Positions 34,656-43,298 of a stretch of 64,000 nucleotides of DNA are shown one piece after another (the first letter of the stretch is position 1; each line of letters starts with the position of its first letter). The notes below the pieces were generated by a model. It did not search any database and was not told the origin of the DNA. It saw only the letters and a list, made by a program, of their open reading frames with translations. The position numbers were made by a program, and so were the translations under genes. The stretch is taken from positions 2,604,001-2,668,000 of the forward strand of contig NZ_CP014230.1 in NCBI RefSeq assembly GCF_001553625.1. Reading direction: 5' to 3'. Origin of the DNA: Desulfomicrobium orale DSM 12838. Its GTDB lineage: Bacteria > Desulfobacterota > Desulfovibrionia > Desulfovibrionales > Desulfomicrobiaceae.

Positions 34656-36572
34656 ATGAAATCACAGGACTATGGTCTCCCCGACCAGCAGCGATCCTCA
34701 TCCTTCCGCTGGCTGTACCTTCTCTTTGCCTTTTCCCTTGGAGTCATTGCCCTGTGGACCGTGACGGAGCTGACGGCCGTCCGGTACGGCCATGCCGCCG
34801 CTCTGGGCGCGCCCTGGTTCCGTGCCGGCGGGTATCCCGTCTATGCGCCGTGGTCCGTTGTGACCTGGTACTTCCGGTTTGGCGATCCTCATGGCGTGAT
34901 CGATCAGGCCAGTAATTACGGCCTGCTGATTTTCTTTCTGCCGCAGGCTCTGGTGATGGCGTATGCCGCATCCCAGGCCGGCATGAAGGGCAACAGAAAA
35001 CTGCATGGGTCGGCCAGATGGGCCACGCGGAAAGAAGTCGGGGACATGGGCTACCTGCAGGGCAGGGGCGTGTACATAGGCGGTTATGTTCCGCCGAAAT
35101 CGCGGCAGATCATGTATCTGCGGCATGACGGCCCGGAACATGTGCTGGCCTTTGCGCCGACCCGATCAGGCAAAGGTGTGGGGCTGATCCTGCCCACCCT
35201 GCTGTCGTGGTCTGGGCCATCCCTGATTCTGGACATCAAGGGTGAAAACTGGGCTCTGACAAGCGGCTGGCGCAAATCCCGGGGGCACACAGTCCTGCGG
35301 TTTGACCCGACGGACCCAAGCGGGAACTCGGCGGCCTTCAACCCTCTGGAGGAACTGCACCTTTTCTCGGAGCACGCCATCAGTGACGCCCAGAATCTGG
35401 CCCTGCTGCTCGTTGATCCCCTGGGCAAGGGGCTCGATGATCACTGGTCCAAATCCGGTTTTGCGTTTCTGGCTCCGGCCATACTGCATTGCTGCGTGAT
35501 GATCTGGTCGGAGCATGAACGGCCGGCCACGCTGACGGATTTGTCTTTGATGCTTGCCGATGAGAACCGGACAATCGACGAGCTGCTCCAGGAGATGATC
35601 GAGGAGGATCATGCCGCCCGGCTGCGCGGCCTGGCTCCCCATGCGACGGGCGGGGACGAGATACATATCTTCATCGCGGCCGGCGGACGCGAGATGCTGA
35701 ACAAGGCGGACAAAGAACGCTCCAGCGTCTTGTCCACGGTCGTCGTCAATCTGGCCCTCTACCGTGACCCGATTATCGGCAGAAACACAAACCATTGCGA
35801 TTTCCGTATCGACGACCTGCTGGCCCGCGAGGTTCCCGTTGATCTGTATCTGGTACTGCCGGCATCGGATACGGACAGAGTTATTCCGCTCGTCAGGATA
35901 ATATTCGACATGGTTGTGAGACGCATCACGTCGAAAATGGAATTCAAAGACGGTAAAAGCGTTGCCCCATACAGGCACAGACTTCTTTTCATGCTCGATG
36001 AATTCCCGTCCATCGGCCGCCTGCCCATCATAGAAAAAGCCATCACATACATCGCCGGATTCGGCGGCATCTTTTACATAATCATCCAGAATATCGAACA
36101 GCTCGGAAAGGTTTACGGCAAAGACAATTCGATACTCGGGAACAGTCATATTCTCATTGCCTACGCCTCGAACAATCCGGCGACATGCGAGATACTCTCG
36201 AAGATGTCCGGGACCACGACCGTGGTCCAGAAAAAGAAATCCGTTTCCGGCAAGGCGGGCAGCCGCAGTCCGTCCTTTTCGATCCAGGAGACAGCCCGGC
36301 CGCTGCTGACGCCGGATGAATGCTCCCGGCTGCCGGGCATGCGGAAGTCCGGGGATGAAATCCTGCCGGGCGACATGCTGATTTTCACGGCCGGCCGGCA
36401 TCCGATTTACGGGAAGCAGATTCTTCATTTCAAAGATCCTGTATTCTTGCAGCGCGCCCGGATTCCCGCTCCGGATGTAACGGACTCCCTGTACTTCCCG
36501 CGCCAGACTGCCGAGCCGGCTGAAAGCGAAGCTCCAAAAGGAAAAAGCTTTGAAGATTATCTGGAGGAGTAA
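34656..36572 (+). CDS. traG: TraG, type IV coupling protein
   Basis: 638 residues. Two N-terminal membrane helices, Walker A APTRSGKGVG near residue 169 and Walker B LLFMLDEFPSIG near 446. VirD4/TraG proteins bring the relaxase-DNA complex to the channel. The start codon follows AGGTG. It ends in a site used as ribosome site for traF. Confidence 0.96.
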   Translation: MKSQDYGLPDQQRSSSFRWLYLLFAFSLGVIALWTVTELTAVRYGHAAALGAPWFRAGGYPVYAPWSVVTWYFRFGDPHGVIDQASNYGLLIFFLPQALVMAYAASQAGMKGNRKLHGSARWATRKEVGDMGYLQGRGVYIGGYVPPKSRQIMYLRHDGPEHVLAFAPTRSGKGVGLILPTLLSWSGPSLILDIKGENWALTSGWRKSRGHTVLRFDPTDPSGNSAAFNPLEELHLFSEHAISDAQNLALLLVDPLGKGLDDHWSKSGFAFLAPAILHCCVMIWSEHERPATLTDLSLMLADENRTIDELLQEMIEEDHAARLRGLAPHATGGDEIHIFIAAGGREMLNKADKERSSVLSTVVVNLALYRDPIIGRNTNHCDFRIDDLLAREVPVDLYLVLPASDTDRVIPLVRIIFDMVVRRITSKMEFKDGKSVAPYRHRLLFMLDEFPSIGRLPIIEKAITYIAGFGGIFYIIIQNIEQLGKVYGKDNSILGNSHILIAYASNNPATCEILSKMSGTTTVVQKKKSVSGKAGSRSPSFSIQETARPLLTPDECSRLPGMRKSGDEILPGDMLIFTAGRHPIYGKQILHFKDPVFLQRARIPAPDVTDSLYFPRQTAEPAESEAPKGKSFEDYLEE

Positions 36573-36576
36573 ATTC

Positions 36577-37131
36577 ATGCTGGTGGTGCCCGCCTGCCTC
36601 GCTGCTGCGTTTCTGATGGGGTTGCGGGTGAACATGACTCCATCCCTGCCGCGCGGGCTGTACATCATGTCCGGTGACGCGCCGGCCAGAGGCGACACGG
36701 TGGGCTTCTGCCTGACCGGAGCCTTTGCCGGGCTGGGAGGTCAGCGCGGCTATCTCGCACCGGGCGGCTGCGCGTCCGGTTTGCGGCCGCTGCTGAAAGT
36801 TCTGGCCGGTGTTCCGGGGGACCGCGTTGCAGTCGAGAACGGCACCGTATGCATCAATGGGGTGGCATGGCCGCATGGCATCAGAAAGCTGGACAGTTCC
36901 GGCCGCCCTGTTCCCTCCTGTCTTGAGTCAACAACAATCCCGGCCGGGAGCGCCCTGGTGCTGTCGCCTCATGAAGGCAGTTTTGACGGCCGGTATTTCG
37001 GCCTGGTGCCGTTTGACAGTCTGCAAAAGGTAAATCCTGTTTTCCTCCTGGAGGTCAGAAATGAAGAAGGACAAGGAGTATCTGAAGGCCGCGGCTGCGG
37101 AGGTCGAACGTCAGCTCATGGAAAACCCTGA
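36577..37131 (+). CDS. traF: TraF-like pilin maturation protease
   Basis: 184 residues. S26-type peptidase fold: hydrophobic N-terminus, catalytic Ser in MTPSLPRGLYIM and Lys in LLKVLAGVPGDRV. TraF processes and cyclises the TrbC pilin in IncP plasmids. The ATG at 36577 follows GGAGGAG, better than the ATG at 36550 inside traG. Confidence 0.88.
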   Translation: MLVVPACLAAAFLMGLRVNMTPSLPRGLYIMSGDAPARGDTVGFCLTGAFAGLGGQRGYLAPGGCASGLRPLLKVLAGVPGDRVAVENGTVCINGVAWPHGIRKLDSSGRPVPSCLESTTIPAGSALVLSPHEGSFDGRYFGLVPFDSLQKVNPVFLLEVRNEEGQGVSEGRGCGGRTSAHGKP

Positions 37132-37246
37132 TCTGGCGATCCCTGTGGACCCTGATGTGGCCGAGTACATGGGAGCTTTCGAGGAAACCGCATTGACGGA
37201 AGCCGATGTTGAAGACGACGCGCTGCGCGGGATTGACGATGACTGA
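37061..37246 (+). CDS. small acidic protein in the tra cluster
   Basis: 61 residues, MKKDKEYLKAAAAEVERQL then an acidic tail (AEYMGAFEETALTEADVEDD), behind TGGAGGTC. It overlaps both traF (71 bp) and the traC-like gene (8 bp), which supports expression as part of the operon. Function unknown; the position corresponds to small accessory tra genes. Confidence 0.65.
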   Translation: MKKDKEYLKAAAAEVERQLMENPDLAIPVDPDVAEYMGAFEETALTEADVEDDALRGIDDD

Positions 37247-39320
37247 AAAACGTATCCCCTACCACGAGGAGTTTGCGGAAGAGGTCATCCGGCGTCTGGA
37301 GGCGGGCACCGCGCCGTGGCAGAAGCCCTGGAAGCCCGGCCACAGTACAGCGCCGCAGAATCCCGTCTCCGGGACAGTTTACCGGGGCGGCAACAGGGTG
37401 TGGCTGTCCATGCGCCAGCCGGATGATGATCCACGCTGGATGACCTATGCTCAGGCGCGGGAGATCGGCGCACAGGTCCGCAAAGGCGAAAGAGGCACAA
37501 GCATCGCCTTCTGGCAATGGACGAAGCAGGTCATGGAGAAAGACGCTGACGGCCGTCCCGTGCTGGATTCGGACGGCAGGGAAAAAAAGGTCACTGTCAA
37601 CCTGGAACGGCCGTTTGTCCGTTATGCCACGGTATTTCACGCCTCGCAGATCGAGGGCCTTGAACCCCACACCATTGACCCGCCCGCATGGGAACCTGTG
37701 GAGCGCGGAGAGCGCATCCTTTCCGGCAGCGGTGCGGCCATCAGACACGACCAGGCTGACCGGGCCTACTACCGCCCCGGCACAGACACGATTCATCTGC
37801 CGGGAAAGGAACAGTTTCCGGATGCCGCAAAATACTATGCTACGGCGCTGCATGAACTCGGGCACTGGACCGGACATAAAGACCGGCTGGACCGGGAATT
37901 GGGCAATTCTTTCGGCACTCCGGAATATGCACGGGAAGAACTGCGCGCGGAAATCGCATCGTGGATGCTCGGCAGCGAGACGGGTGTCGGGCACGATCCG
38001 GACCGTCACGCCGCCTATGTGCAGTCATGGATCAAGGCGCTGCGGGATGATCCGTACGAGATCATCCGCGCCTGCCGGGATGCGGAGCATATAAGGGACT
38101 ACCTGCTGGAGAGCGAACTCACCCTCCAGCAGGAAACAAGGCAGACGGAATCCCCCGCCCTGGACAGGGCGGGAGAAAAAGAAGCTCCTGCCATGGAGGT
38201 GCGAAAGACCATGGAAAAGACGTATCTGCATGTGCCCTTTGCCGAGAAGGATCTTGCCAGGAAAGCGGGTGCGCGATGGGACAAGGATGCCAAACTCTGG
38301 TTTGCGCCGGCCGGGTCCGATCTTGACGGCCTGCAAGCCTGGCTGCCGGACGGAAATCCAGGTCCGGCCGCGCCGGCCGATCCGCAGCAGGAATTCGGGA
38401 AGGTCCTCGCGGACATGGGACTTGATCTTGGCGGCAGCCTGCCGGTCATGGATGGCCGGATACACCGCGTATATGCGACGGTGGGCAAATCCGGCAACAG
38501 AGACGGCGCGTATTGCGGCTATCTGGACGGCCATCCCGCCGGCTGGGGACAGAACTACAAGACCGGTGAGAAAATCAACTGGACGGCACCTACGGGGCAT
38601 ACGCTCGATGCTGCCGCCCGCACCGCGCAGCGGCAGGAGATGCTTGCAAACCGCCGGCAACGGGAAGCGGAGATTGCGGCGGAGCATGACCGGGTGGCCG
38701 CGATATGCCGGGACATCTGGCAGGCACGGGAGAATGCCCCCGACGATCACGCCTATCTTCATTCCAAGGGCGTGCCCGCCCTGGGAGTGAAACTCTCACA
38801 AGGCGGGGACGTGCTTGTGCCGCTGCGAAACATTGATGGAGAGCTGCGCGGCCTCCAGGCCATTTCTCCGGCCGGCAACAAGCAGTTCATGGCCGGCAGC
38901 GAAAAAAAGGGCTGCTTTCACTTCCTTGGAGATGAGAAAGACCTCTCCAAAGAGGAAATCATTCTGGCCGAGGGCTACGCCACCGGCGCGAGTCTGCACA
39001 TGGGCACGGGCAAACCCGTGGCCGTGGCCTTTGACGCGGGCAACCTGGAAGTCGTGGCGAAGAAGCTCCGGGAGAAATACCCGGAAGCCAAGATTACTAT
39101 CGCTGCGGATAACGACCACGCCAGCCGGCGCAACATCGGCGTTGAATCAGCCCGGAAAGCCGCGCAGGCCGTGGGCGGCGTGGTGAAGGTCCCGACATTC
39201 ACGAAAGAGGAGAAGACGCGCGGCCTGACGGACTTCAACGACCTGCACAAGTTTCGCGGATTGAGCGAAGTCCGGAAGCAGATGGGCGTATCACGGCAGA
39301 GAGATGAGGTGGAGCGATGA
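37239..39320 (+). CDS. traC: TraC-like primase with ArdC-type and metalloprotease regions
   Basis: 693 residues in several modules: an ArdC-N-like ssDNA-binding region (about 1-130, WQKPWKPGH, FWQWTKQV), a zincin motif ALHELGHWTGH near residue 207, a DUF5710-type domain near 327-370 (YLHVPFAEKDLARKAGARWDKDAKLWFAP) and a C-terminal Toprim-type primase (ILAEGYATGASLHMGTG, ADNDHA near 624). It resembles IncP TraC, which primes the transferred strand. It overlaps topoisomerase by 4 bp. Confidence 0.85.
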   Translation: MTEKRIPYHEEFAEEVIRRLEAGTAPWQKPWKPGHSTAPQNPVSGTVYRGGNRVWLSMRQPDDDPRWMTYAQAREIGAQVRKGERGTSIAFWQWTKQVMEKDADGRPVLDSDGREKKVTVNLERPFVRYATVFHASQIEGLEPHTIDPPAWEPVERGERILSGSGAAIRHDQADRAYYRPGTDTIHLPGKEQFPDAAKYYATALHELGHWTGHKDRLDRELGNSFGTPEYAREELRAEIASWMLGSETGVGHDPDRHAAYVQSWIKALRDDPYEIIRACRDAEHIRDYLLESELTLQQETRQTESPALDRAGEKEAPAMEVRKTMEKTYLHVPFAEKDLARKAGARWDKDAKLWFAPAGSDLDGLQAWLPDGNPGPAAPADPQQEFGKVLADMGLDLGGSLPVMDGRIHRVYATVGKSGNRDGAYCGYLDGHPAGWGQNYKTGEKINWTAPTGHTLDAAARTAQRQEMLANRRQREAEIAAEHDRVAAICRDIWQARENAPDDHAYLHSKGVPALGVKLSQGGDVLVPLRNIDGELRGLQAISPAGNKQFMAGSEKKGCFHFLGDEKDLSKEEIILAEGYATGASLHMGTGKPVAVAFDAGNLEVVAKKLREKYPEAKITIAADNDHASRRNIGVESARKAAQAVGGVVKVPTFTKEEKTRGLTDFNDLHKFRGLSEVRKQMGVSRQRDEVER

Positions 39321-41272
39321 AGCTTTTCATTGTTGAATCCCCCGGCAAAGTGAAGAAAATCCAGTCCATGCTCGGAAACGGCTGGACCGTCGAGTCCAGC
39401 GCCGGACACGTCCGGGACCTGCCCGCCAAAGAGATGGGCGTGGCTGCTCCTGATTTCACGCCGCAATACGAACCCACGGAACGCGGCGCGGAAGTACTGC
39501 GGAAGCTGTCTGAACTGGCGGCCCAGGCCGATGAAATCTATCTGGCCACCGATCCGGACCGCGAGGGCGAAGCTATCGCCTGGCATCTGGCCGATGCGCT
39601 GAAGCTCTCCAGTCCCAAGCGGATAACATACACAGAAATCACAGAAAGCGCGGTAAAAGAGGCTGTCGCCCGTCCGCGCGGCATCGACCGCGACCTGGTG
39701 ACCGCCCAGGCCGGCCGGCGCGTGCTTGACCGCATCTGCGGTTATCTGGTTTCCGGCCCGCTCTCCCAGGCCACCGGCAACAGACTGTCCGCCGGCCGCG
39801 TCCAGTCTCCGGCCGTGCGTCTGGTCGTGGAGCGGGAACGGGTCATCCGGGCGCACCAGCCCATCACGCACTATGCGGTGCAGCTGCGCTTCGGGGACTG
39901 GACGGCGGACTGGAAGCCCTGGCTGGACGATGATGAAAAGTACTTCACGGACGAAGCCGCAGCACAGCGGGTGGCGCAGGTGCACGATCTGGAAGTCGCC
40001 GGATGCAGGGAATCCGAGTATCATTCATCGCCGCCCGCACCCTTTACCACTTCCGAACTGTTGCAGGCCGCATCCGCCACCCTGAAGCTCAATCCCGGCA
40101 AAACCATGCGGCTGGCCCAGCGGCTTTTCGAGGCCGGGCACATCACCTACATGCGTACGGATTCCTCCAACATTTCAGGAGAAGCCCTGGCCGCCGTCCG
40201 CGCCTGGTGCGCGGAGCACGGCCTTGCATATGTCAGTCCGCCACGCATCTGGCCGGCCGGAGACGGCGCGCAGGAAGCGCATGAAGCAATCCGGCCGACA
40301 CATATCGAGGTCGAGGAAGCCGGCGGCAGCGCCGAGGAAATGGCCCTGTACGAGATGATCCGGCTGCGGACCATTGCCAGCCAGATGGAGGACGCCGTGT
40401 ACGCCGTGCGTACGCTTCAGCTTCTGGACGACCTGGACGGCCGACCGGTCGAGTTCACAGCCAAAGGCCGGACTCTTGTCTCCGCAGGTTGGCGGGAACT
40501 GGCCCGCAACGATCAGGACGAGGAAGAGCCGGAGCCGGACAACCCTGTTCCGAAGCTGACCGCGGGGCAGGCAGTCGTGGCCACGAACGGGAAGGTCCTG
40601 GAGAAGAAGACCCGCCCGCCTGCCAGATACACAGAAGCCAGTCTGATCAGGGAGCTGGAAAAGCTCGGCATCGGACGGCCGTCAACCTATGCTGCCATCG
40701 TCTCGATGATCCTTGACCGGGGATATGTCGCAACGGAACAGCGGCACCTCATCGCCACTGAACTCGGTGAAACGGTCGTTGACAACCTGACCGGGAATTT
40801 CAGCTTTGTGGACTACGAATTTACCCGGGTAATGGAAGCTTCTCTGGACGCCATCGCTCAGGGCGAAGGCGATTACAGAAGCCTTGTGGCCGACGCCTAT
40901 GCCCAGCTTCAGGATGAGGTGGACGCCTTCCGCAGAAAAACATGCGTGCATTGCCCTGAATGCGGCAGCCTCGGCCTGCGTCATCTGGTCAGAGAAGCGG
41001 ACGGAAAGAACCCCAGGTTCTGGAATTTCTGGGCCTGCGACGACTGCAAGGCCACCTTCGCCGACGAAAGCGGAAAGCCGGGCTCCAGACAGGAAGCAAG
41101 GAAGGAATCTCCGTACAAATGCCCGAAGTGCGGCAGGCCCATGTATCGCCGCCAGGGTGAAACAAAAGGCAGGCGATACGACTTCTGGGGCTGCTCCGGG
41201 TACAAGGAGGGATGCAAGGTGACACTGCAATCCAGACCGGACGGCTCACCGGATTCTGAAAACAGAAGATGA
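39317..41272 (+). CDS. type IA DNA topoisomerase (TraE/TopA-like)
   Basis: 651 residues. Toprim motif FIVESPGKVKKIQSML at the start and TDPDREGEAIAWHL near residue 78; the catalytic Tyr is in HITYMRTDSSNI near residue 278. C-terminal cysteine pairs (CVHCPEC, CDDCKA, CPKCGRP) form zinc ribbons. IncP plasmids carry a related topoisomerase (TraE). Relaxes DNA during transfer or replication. The stop is 2 bp before the left array of palindromes. Confidence 0.93.
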   Translation: MKLFIVESPGKVKKIQSMLGNGWTVESSAGHVRDLPAKEMGVAAPDFTPQYEPTERGAEVLRKLSELAAQADEIYLATDPDREGEAIAWHLADALKLSSPKRITYTEITESAVKEAVARPRGIDRDLVTAQAGRRVLDRICGYLVSGPLSQATGNRLSAGRVQSPAVRLVVERERVIRAHQPITHYAVQLRFGDWTADWKPWLDDDEKYFTDEAAAQRVAQVHDLEVAGCRESEYHSSPPAPFTTSELLQAASATLKLNPGKTMRLAQRLFEAGHITYMRTDSSNISGEALAAVRAWCAEHGLAYVSPPRIWPAGDGAQEAHEAIRPTHIEVEEAGGSAEEMALYEMIRLRTIASQMEDAVYAVRTLQLLDDLDGRPVEFTAKGRTLVSAGWRELARNDQDEEEPEPDNPVPKLTAGQAVVATNGKVLEKKTRPPARYTEASLIRELEKLGIGRPSTYAAIVSMILDRGYVATEQRHLIATELGETVVDNLTGNFSFVDYEFTRVMEASLDAIAQGEGDYRSLVADAYAQLQDEVDAFRRKTCVHCPECGSLGLRHLVREADGKNPRFWNFWACDDCKATFADESGKPGSRQEARKESPYKCPKCGRPMYRRQGETKGRRYDFWGCSGYKEGCKVTLQSRPDGSPDSENRR

Positions 41273-41273
41273 T

Positions 41274-41388
41274 GCTGGACACCATAGACGTTTTTGGCTA
41301 TGCTGCCGGCAGCATAGTCATCTCTGTCTGTATTGGCCAACATAGACAAGGCTGGCTATGCCCGCGGAGATAGACAGTGCTGACTATG
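41274..41388. repeat. palindromic array 2 (four 20-bp units)
   Basis: Units at 41283-41302, 41313-41332 (degenerate right arm), 41341-41360 and 41369-41388, with spacers CTGCCGGCAG, TTGGCCAA and CCCGCGGA. It opens with GCTGGACACC, also found before array 3. CTATGCTGCCGGCAGCATAG (41298-41317) is a perfect 20-bp palindrome across the first junction. Confidence 0.85.
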
Positions 41389-41457
41389 CCGGATCTCGGC
41401 GGGGAAAACATGGACTGTCTTGGAAAAAACAGACTAATTTAACTTTTTGGAACGCAT

Positions 41458-41838
41458 ATGAAGGTGTTGTTATCTATTAAACCTGAGTTTGTGAGGAAAA
41501 TTTTTTCCAGATCAAAAAAATATGAATTTAGAAAGGTTTTATTTAGAAAAGAAGTTGAAAGTGTTATTATCTATTCTACAATGCCAGTAGGGCGTATTGT
41601 AGGTGAATTTACGATTTCTAATATCATTTCTGGGAAACCAAATATCATATGGGAACAAACTAAAGAACATTCAGGTATTACAGAAAAATTTTATACTGAC
41701 TATTTCATGAACAGGAAGTTGGCGCATGCCATAGAAATAGGGCGTCTCATAAAGTACGAGATAGAAATAAATCCGTTTATAAAAATTCCTAACTTTGTTG
41801 CCCCACAGTCATTTAAGTATATCCAATGCCCAGTTTAA
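41458..41838 (+). CDS. ASCH-domain-like protein
   Basis: 126 residues from MKVLLSIKPEFVRKIFSRSKKYEFRK, the typical start of ASCH proteins, which bind RNA or nucleotides. The gene is strongly AT-rich, unlike its neighbours. It lies between two arrays of palindromes and two copies of a 23-bp direct repeat (41274-41296, 41853-41875), so it looks like an inserted cassette. Role unknown; ASCH proteins may act in translation or defence. Confidence 0.75.
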   Translation: MKVLLSIKPEFVRKIFSRSKKYEFRKVLFRKEVESVIIYSTMPVGRIVGEFTISNIISGKPNIIWEQTKEHSGITEKFYTDYFMNRKLAHAIEIGRLIKYEIEINPFIKIPNFVAPQSFKYIQCPV

Positions 41839-41852
41839 CATAAACCCTGATC

Positions 41853-41937
41853 GCTGGACACCATAGACGTTTTTGTCTATCTCCGCGGGCATAGTCAGCA
41901 TTATCTATGGCGGCCGTAATAGACAAAGATGACTATG
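41853..41937. repeat. palindromic array 3 (three 20-bp units)
   Basis: Units at 41862-41881 (CATAGACGTTTTTGTCTATC), 41890-41909 and 41918-41937, exactly 28 bp apart, with spacers TCCGCGGG and GCGGCCGT. It begins with the 23-bp repeat shared with array 2 and ends just before the methyltransferase ribosome site. Confidence 0.85.
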
Positions 41938-41955
41938 CCCGCGGAGGTTGAGGAG

Positions 41956-42615
41956 ATGGGGTACCTTGGGTCAAAACAGGCATCCGGAGCATATCAGGCA
42001 ATCATCAGCCAGATGCCCCCGCATGACCTTTACATTGAGACCCATCTTGGCGGTGGTGCTGTCATGCGTTTGAAGCCACCCGCTGCAAGGTCTATCGGCA
42101 TCGATCTTGACCAGGCTGCTCTTGACTCGTTTTCCTGCTCGTATCCGGTAGAGCTGGTCTGCGCTGATGCCCATGATTTCATAGCCAAAATTGACTATGC
42201 CGGATCTGGGCGTGTGCTGCTTTACGCCGACCCGCCCTATTTACACTCCACACGCGGAAAATCCAGGTACCGGTACGAATACACGGACGCGGACCATGTT
42301 GAGCTTATCCGGAAACTCCAGTCTGTTCCGGCGCATGTGATTATTTCCGGGTATCCTTCAGCTTTGTACGACTCTTTGCTTTCTGATTGGCGTACTGTGG
42401 AATTTCAATCAATGACCAGAGGCGGAGTCCGTACCGAGAAACTCTGGATGAATTTTGATTCCGGCTTTGTACATTGGCATTCATACGCTGGCGCAAATTT
42501 CACGGATCGTCAAAGGATCAAGAGAAAAGCTGAAAGGTGGGCCACGAAATTCCGCCAGCTCCCCGGAGCTGAACGATTAGCAATATTGGATGCTCTGCTG
42601 TCCGTCAGGGATTGA
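41956..42615 (+). CDS. D12-class DNA adenine methyltransferase
   Basis: 219 residues from MGYLGSKQASGAYQAIISQMPPHD; GGAGG 8 bp upstream decides the start. Motif I-like THLGGGAV, motif IV ADPPYLHS near residue 97. It methylates N6 of adenine at an unknown site, perhaps protecting the element. One 20-bp palindrome unit lies inside the coding sequence at 42180-42199, read as FIAKIDYA. Confidence 0.88.
   Translation: MGYLGSKQASGAYQAIISQMPPHDLYIETHLGGGAVMRLKPPAARSIGIDLDQAALDSFSCSYPVELVCADAHDFIAKIDYAGSGRVLLYADPPYLHSTRGKSRYRYEYTDADHVELIRKLQSVPAHVIISGYPSALYDSLLSDWRTVEFQSMTRGGVRTEKLWMNFDSGFVHWHSYAGANFTDRQRIKRKAERWATKFRQLPGAERLAILDALLSVRD
42180..42199. repeat. palindromic unit within the methyltransferase gene
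   Basis: CATAGCCAAAATTGACTATG fits the 20-bp consensus of the arrays and is followed by CCGGATCT, as is the last unit of array 2. Confidence 0.75.
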
Positions 42616-42704
42616 TCTGACGCATACCATTTGACGCACCCCGCTCTCTGCCCTAGCGTTCATTTTGGAGCCTGAAGGCTGGCCCCCGTAAGGAGGTCAT
42701 GCCT

Positions 42705-42791
42705 ATGGAGCAATTCCTATCGGACGTTGCGGCCCATGTGGTTGGCGGCGTACTGGTTGCGTTCATACTGCGCCGGATTTTCCGGCGGTAG
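42705..42791 (+). CDS. 28-residue membrane peptide
   Basis: MEQFLSDVAAHVVGGVLVAF, then ILRRIFRR. The AAGGAGGT site at 42690-42697 is ideally spaced (8 nt) from this ATG; another ATG at 42699 is too close. One hydrophobic helix with a basic C-terminus, a layout seen in type I toxins and small regulatory membrane peptides. It is followed by strong hairpins. No homologue recognised. Confidence 0.5.
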   Translation: MEQFLSDVAAHVVGGVLVAFILRRIFRR

Positions 42792-42801
42792 GTAAAACAA
42801 A

Positions 42802-42832
42802 GCCCCTGTAGGAGTTGCATTCCTACAGGGGC
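42802..42832 (-). terminator. perfect hairpin after the small peptide
   Basis: A 12-bp perfect stem GCCCCTGTAGGA/TCCTACAGGGGC with a 7-nt loop. T-rich sequence (TTTGTTTT) follows only on the minus strand, so it may end an antisense transcript running over the peptide gene. Confidence 0.55.
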
Positions 42833-42876
42833 AAAAACCTTGAGATGTGAATCTCGGGGGCTTGCCCCGGCTCCGG

Positions 42877-42907
42877 GGCCGAGTGTTGACGCACTCGGCC
42901 TTCTTCT
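42877..42907 (+). terminator. terminator of the small-peptide transcript
   Basis: GGCCGAGTG/CACTCGGCC stem with a 6-nt loop and TTCTTCT. Between this and the hairpin at 42802 are further short stems (GAGA/TCTC, GGGGC/GCCCC). Confidence 0.6.
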
Positions 42908-43050
42908 ATGGCGCGGCATGAGCCTTGTCAACTTGTCAGTGGCCAGCGCCGGTGAAGCACTTGTATGAGAACAGCCTGCTGAACCTTGACAGCTTTGTTT
43001 TCCCACGACTACTTATTTTGGTAGAGCTGAATTTTTATCGGAGGAAAGTC

Positions 43051-43278
43051 ATGGAATTCAAGTTGACGCCAGAAGAAAAGGAACTTCTGACCCAAATCAA
43101 TGCCGCCAGAGCGCAAGGAGATCTTGAGACAGCCTGCAGGCTGGGAAAAAAACTACCTCTTAATCCATCGTCTGCAATGGCTGCCAAAAAAACCTTCGGC
43201 GCAAAATTCTTAATCGAAGGCGGCTATAACCTCTCCTGGGCGAATGCAGAGTATGGACAAGACTGGCTTACTACGTAA
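43051..43278 (+). CDS. small protein, member A of a paralogous pair
   Basis: 75 residues behind GGAGG. The C-terminal part reads KKTFGAKFLIEGGYNLSWANAEYGQDWL. The next gene has the related FKEGFGSDYIRNSGFDLSMAEKVYGSDWL, so the two are paralogues sharing FG..(F/Y)I...G(Y/F)(N/D)LS.A...YG.DWL. Helical, no membrane segment. Family not recognised. Confidence 0.7.
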   Translation: MEFKLTPEEKELLTQINAARAQGDLETACRLGKKLPLNPSSAMAAKKTFGAKFLIEGGYNLSWANAEYGQDWLTT

Positions 43279-43298
43279 CATCTTTAATCCAATGGAGA

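Noticed and set aside
41283-41937. CRISPR array interpretation of the palindromic repeats
   Set aside because: The spacers are 8 to 10 bp and palindromic, the repeats vary, and no cas gene is present.
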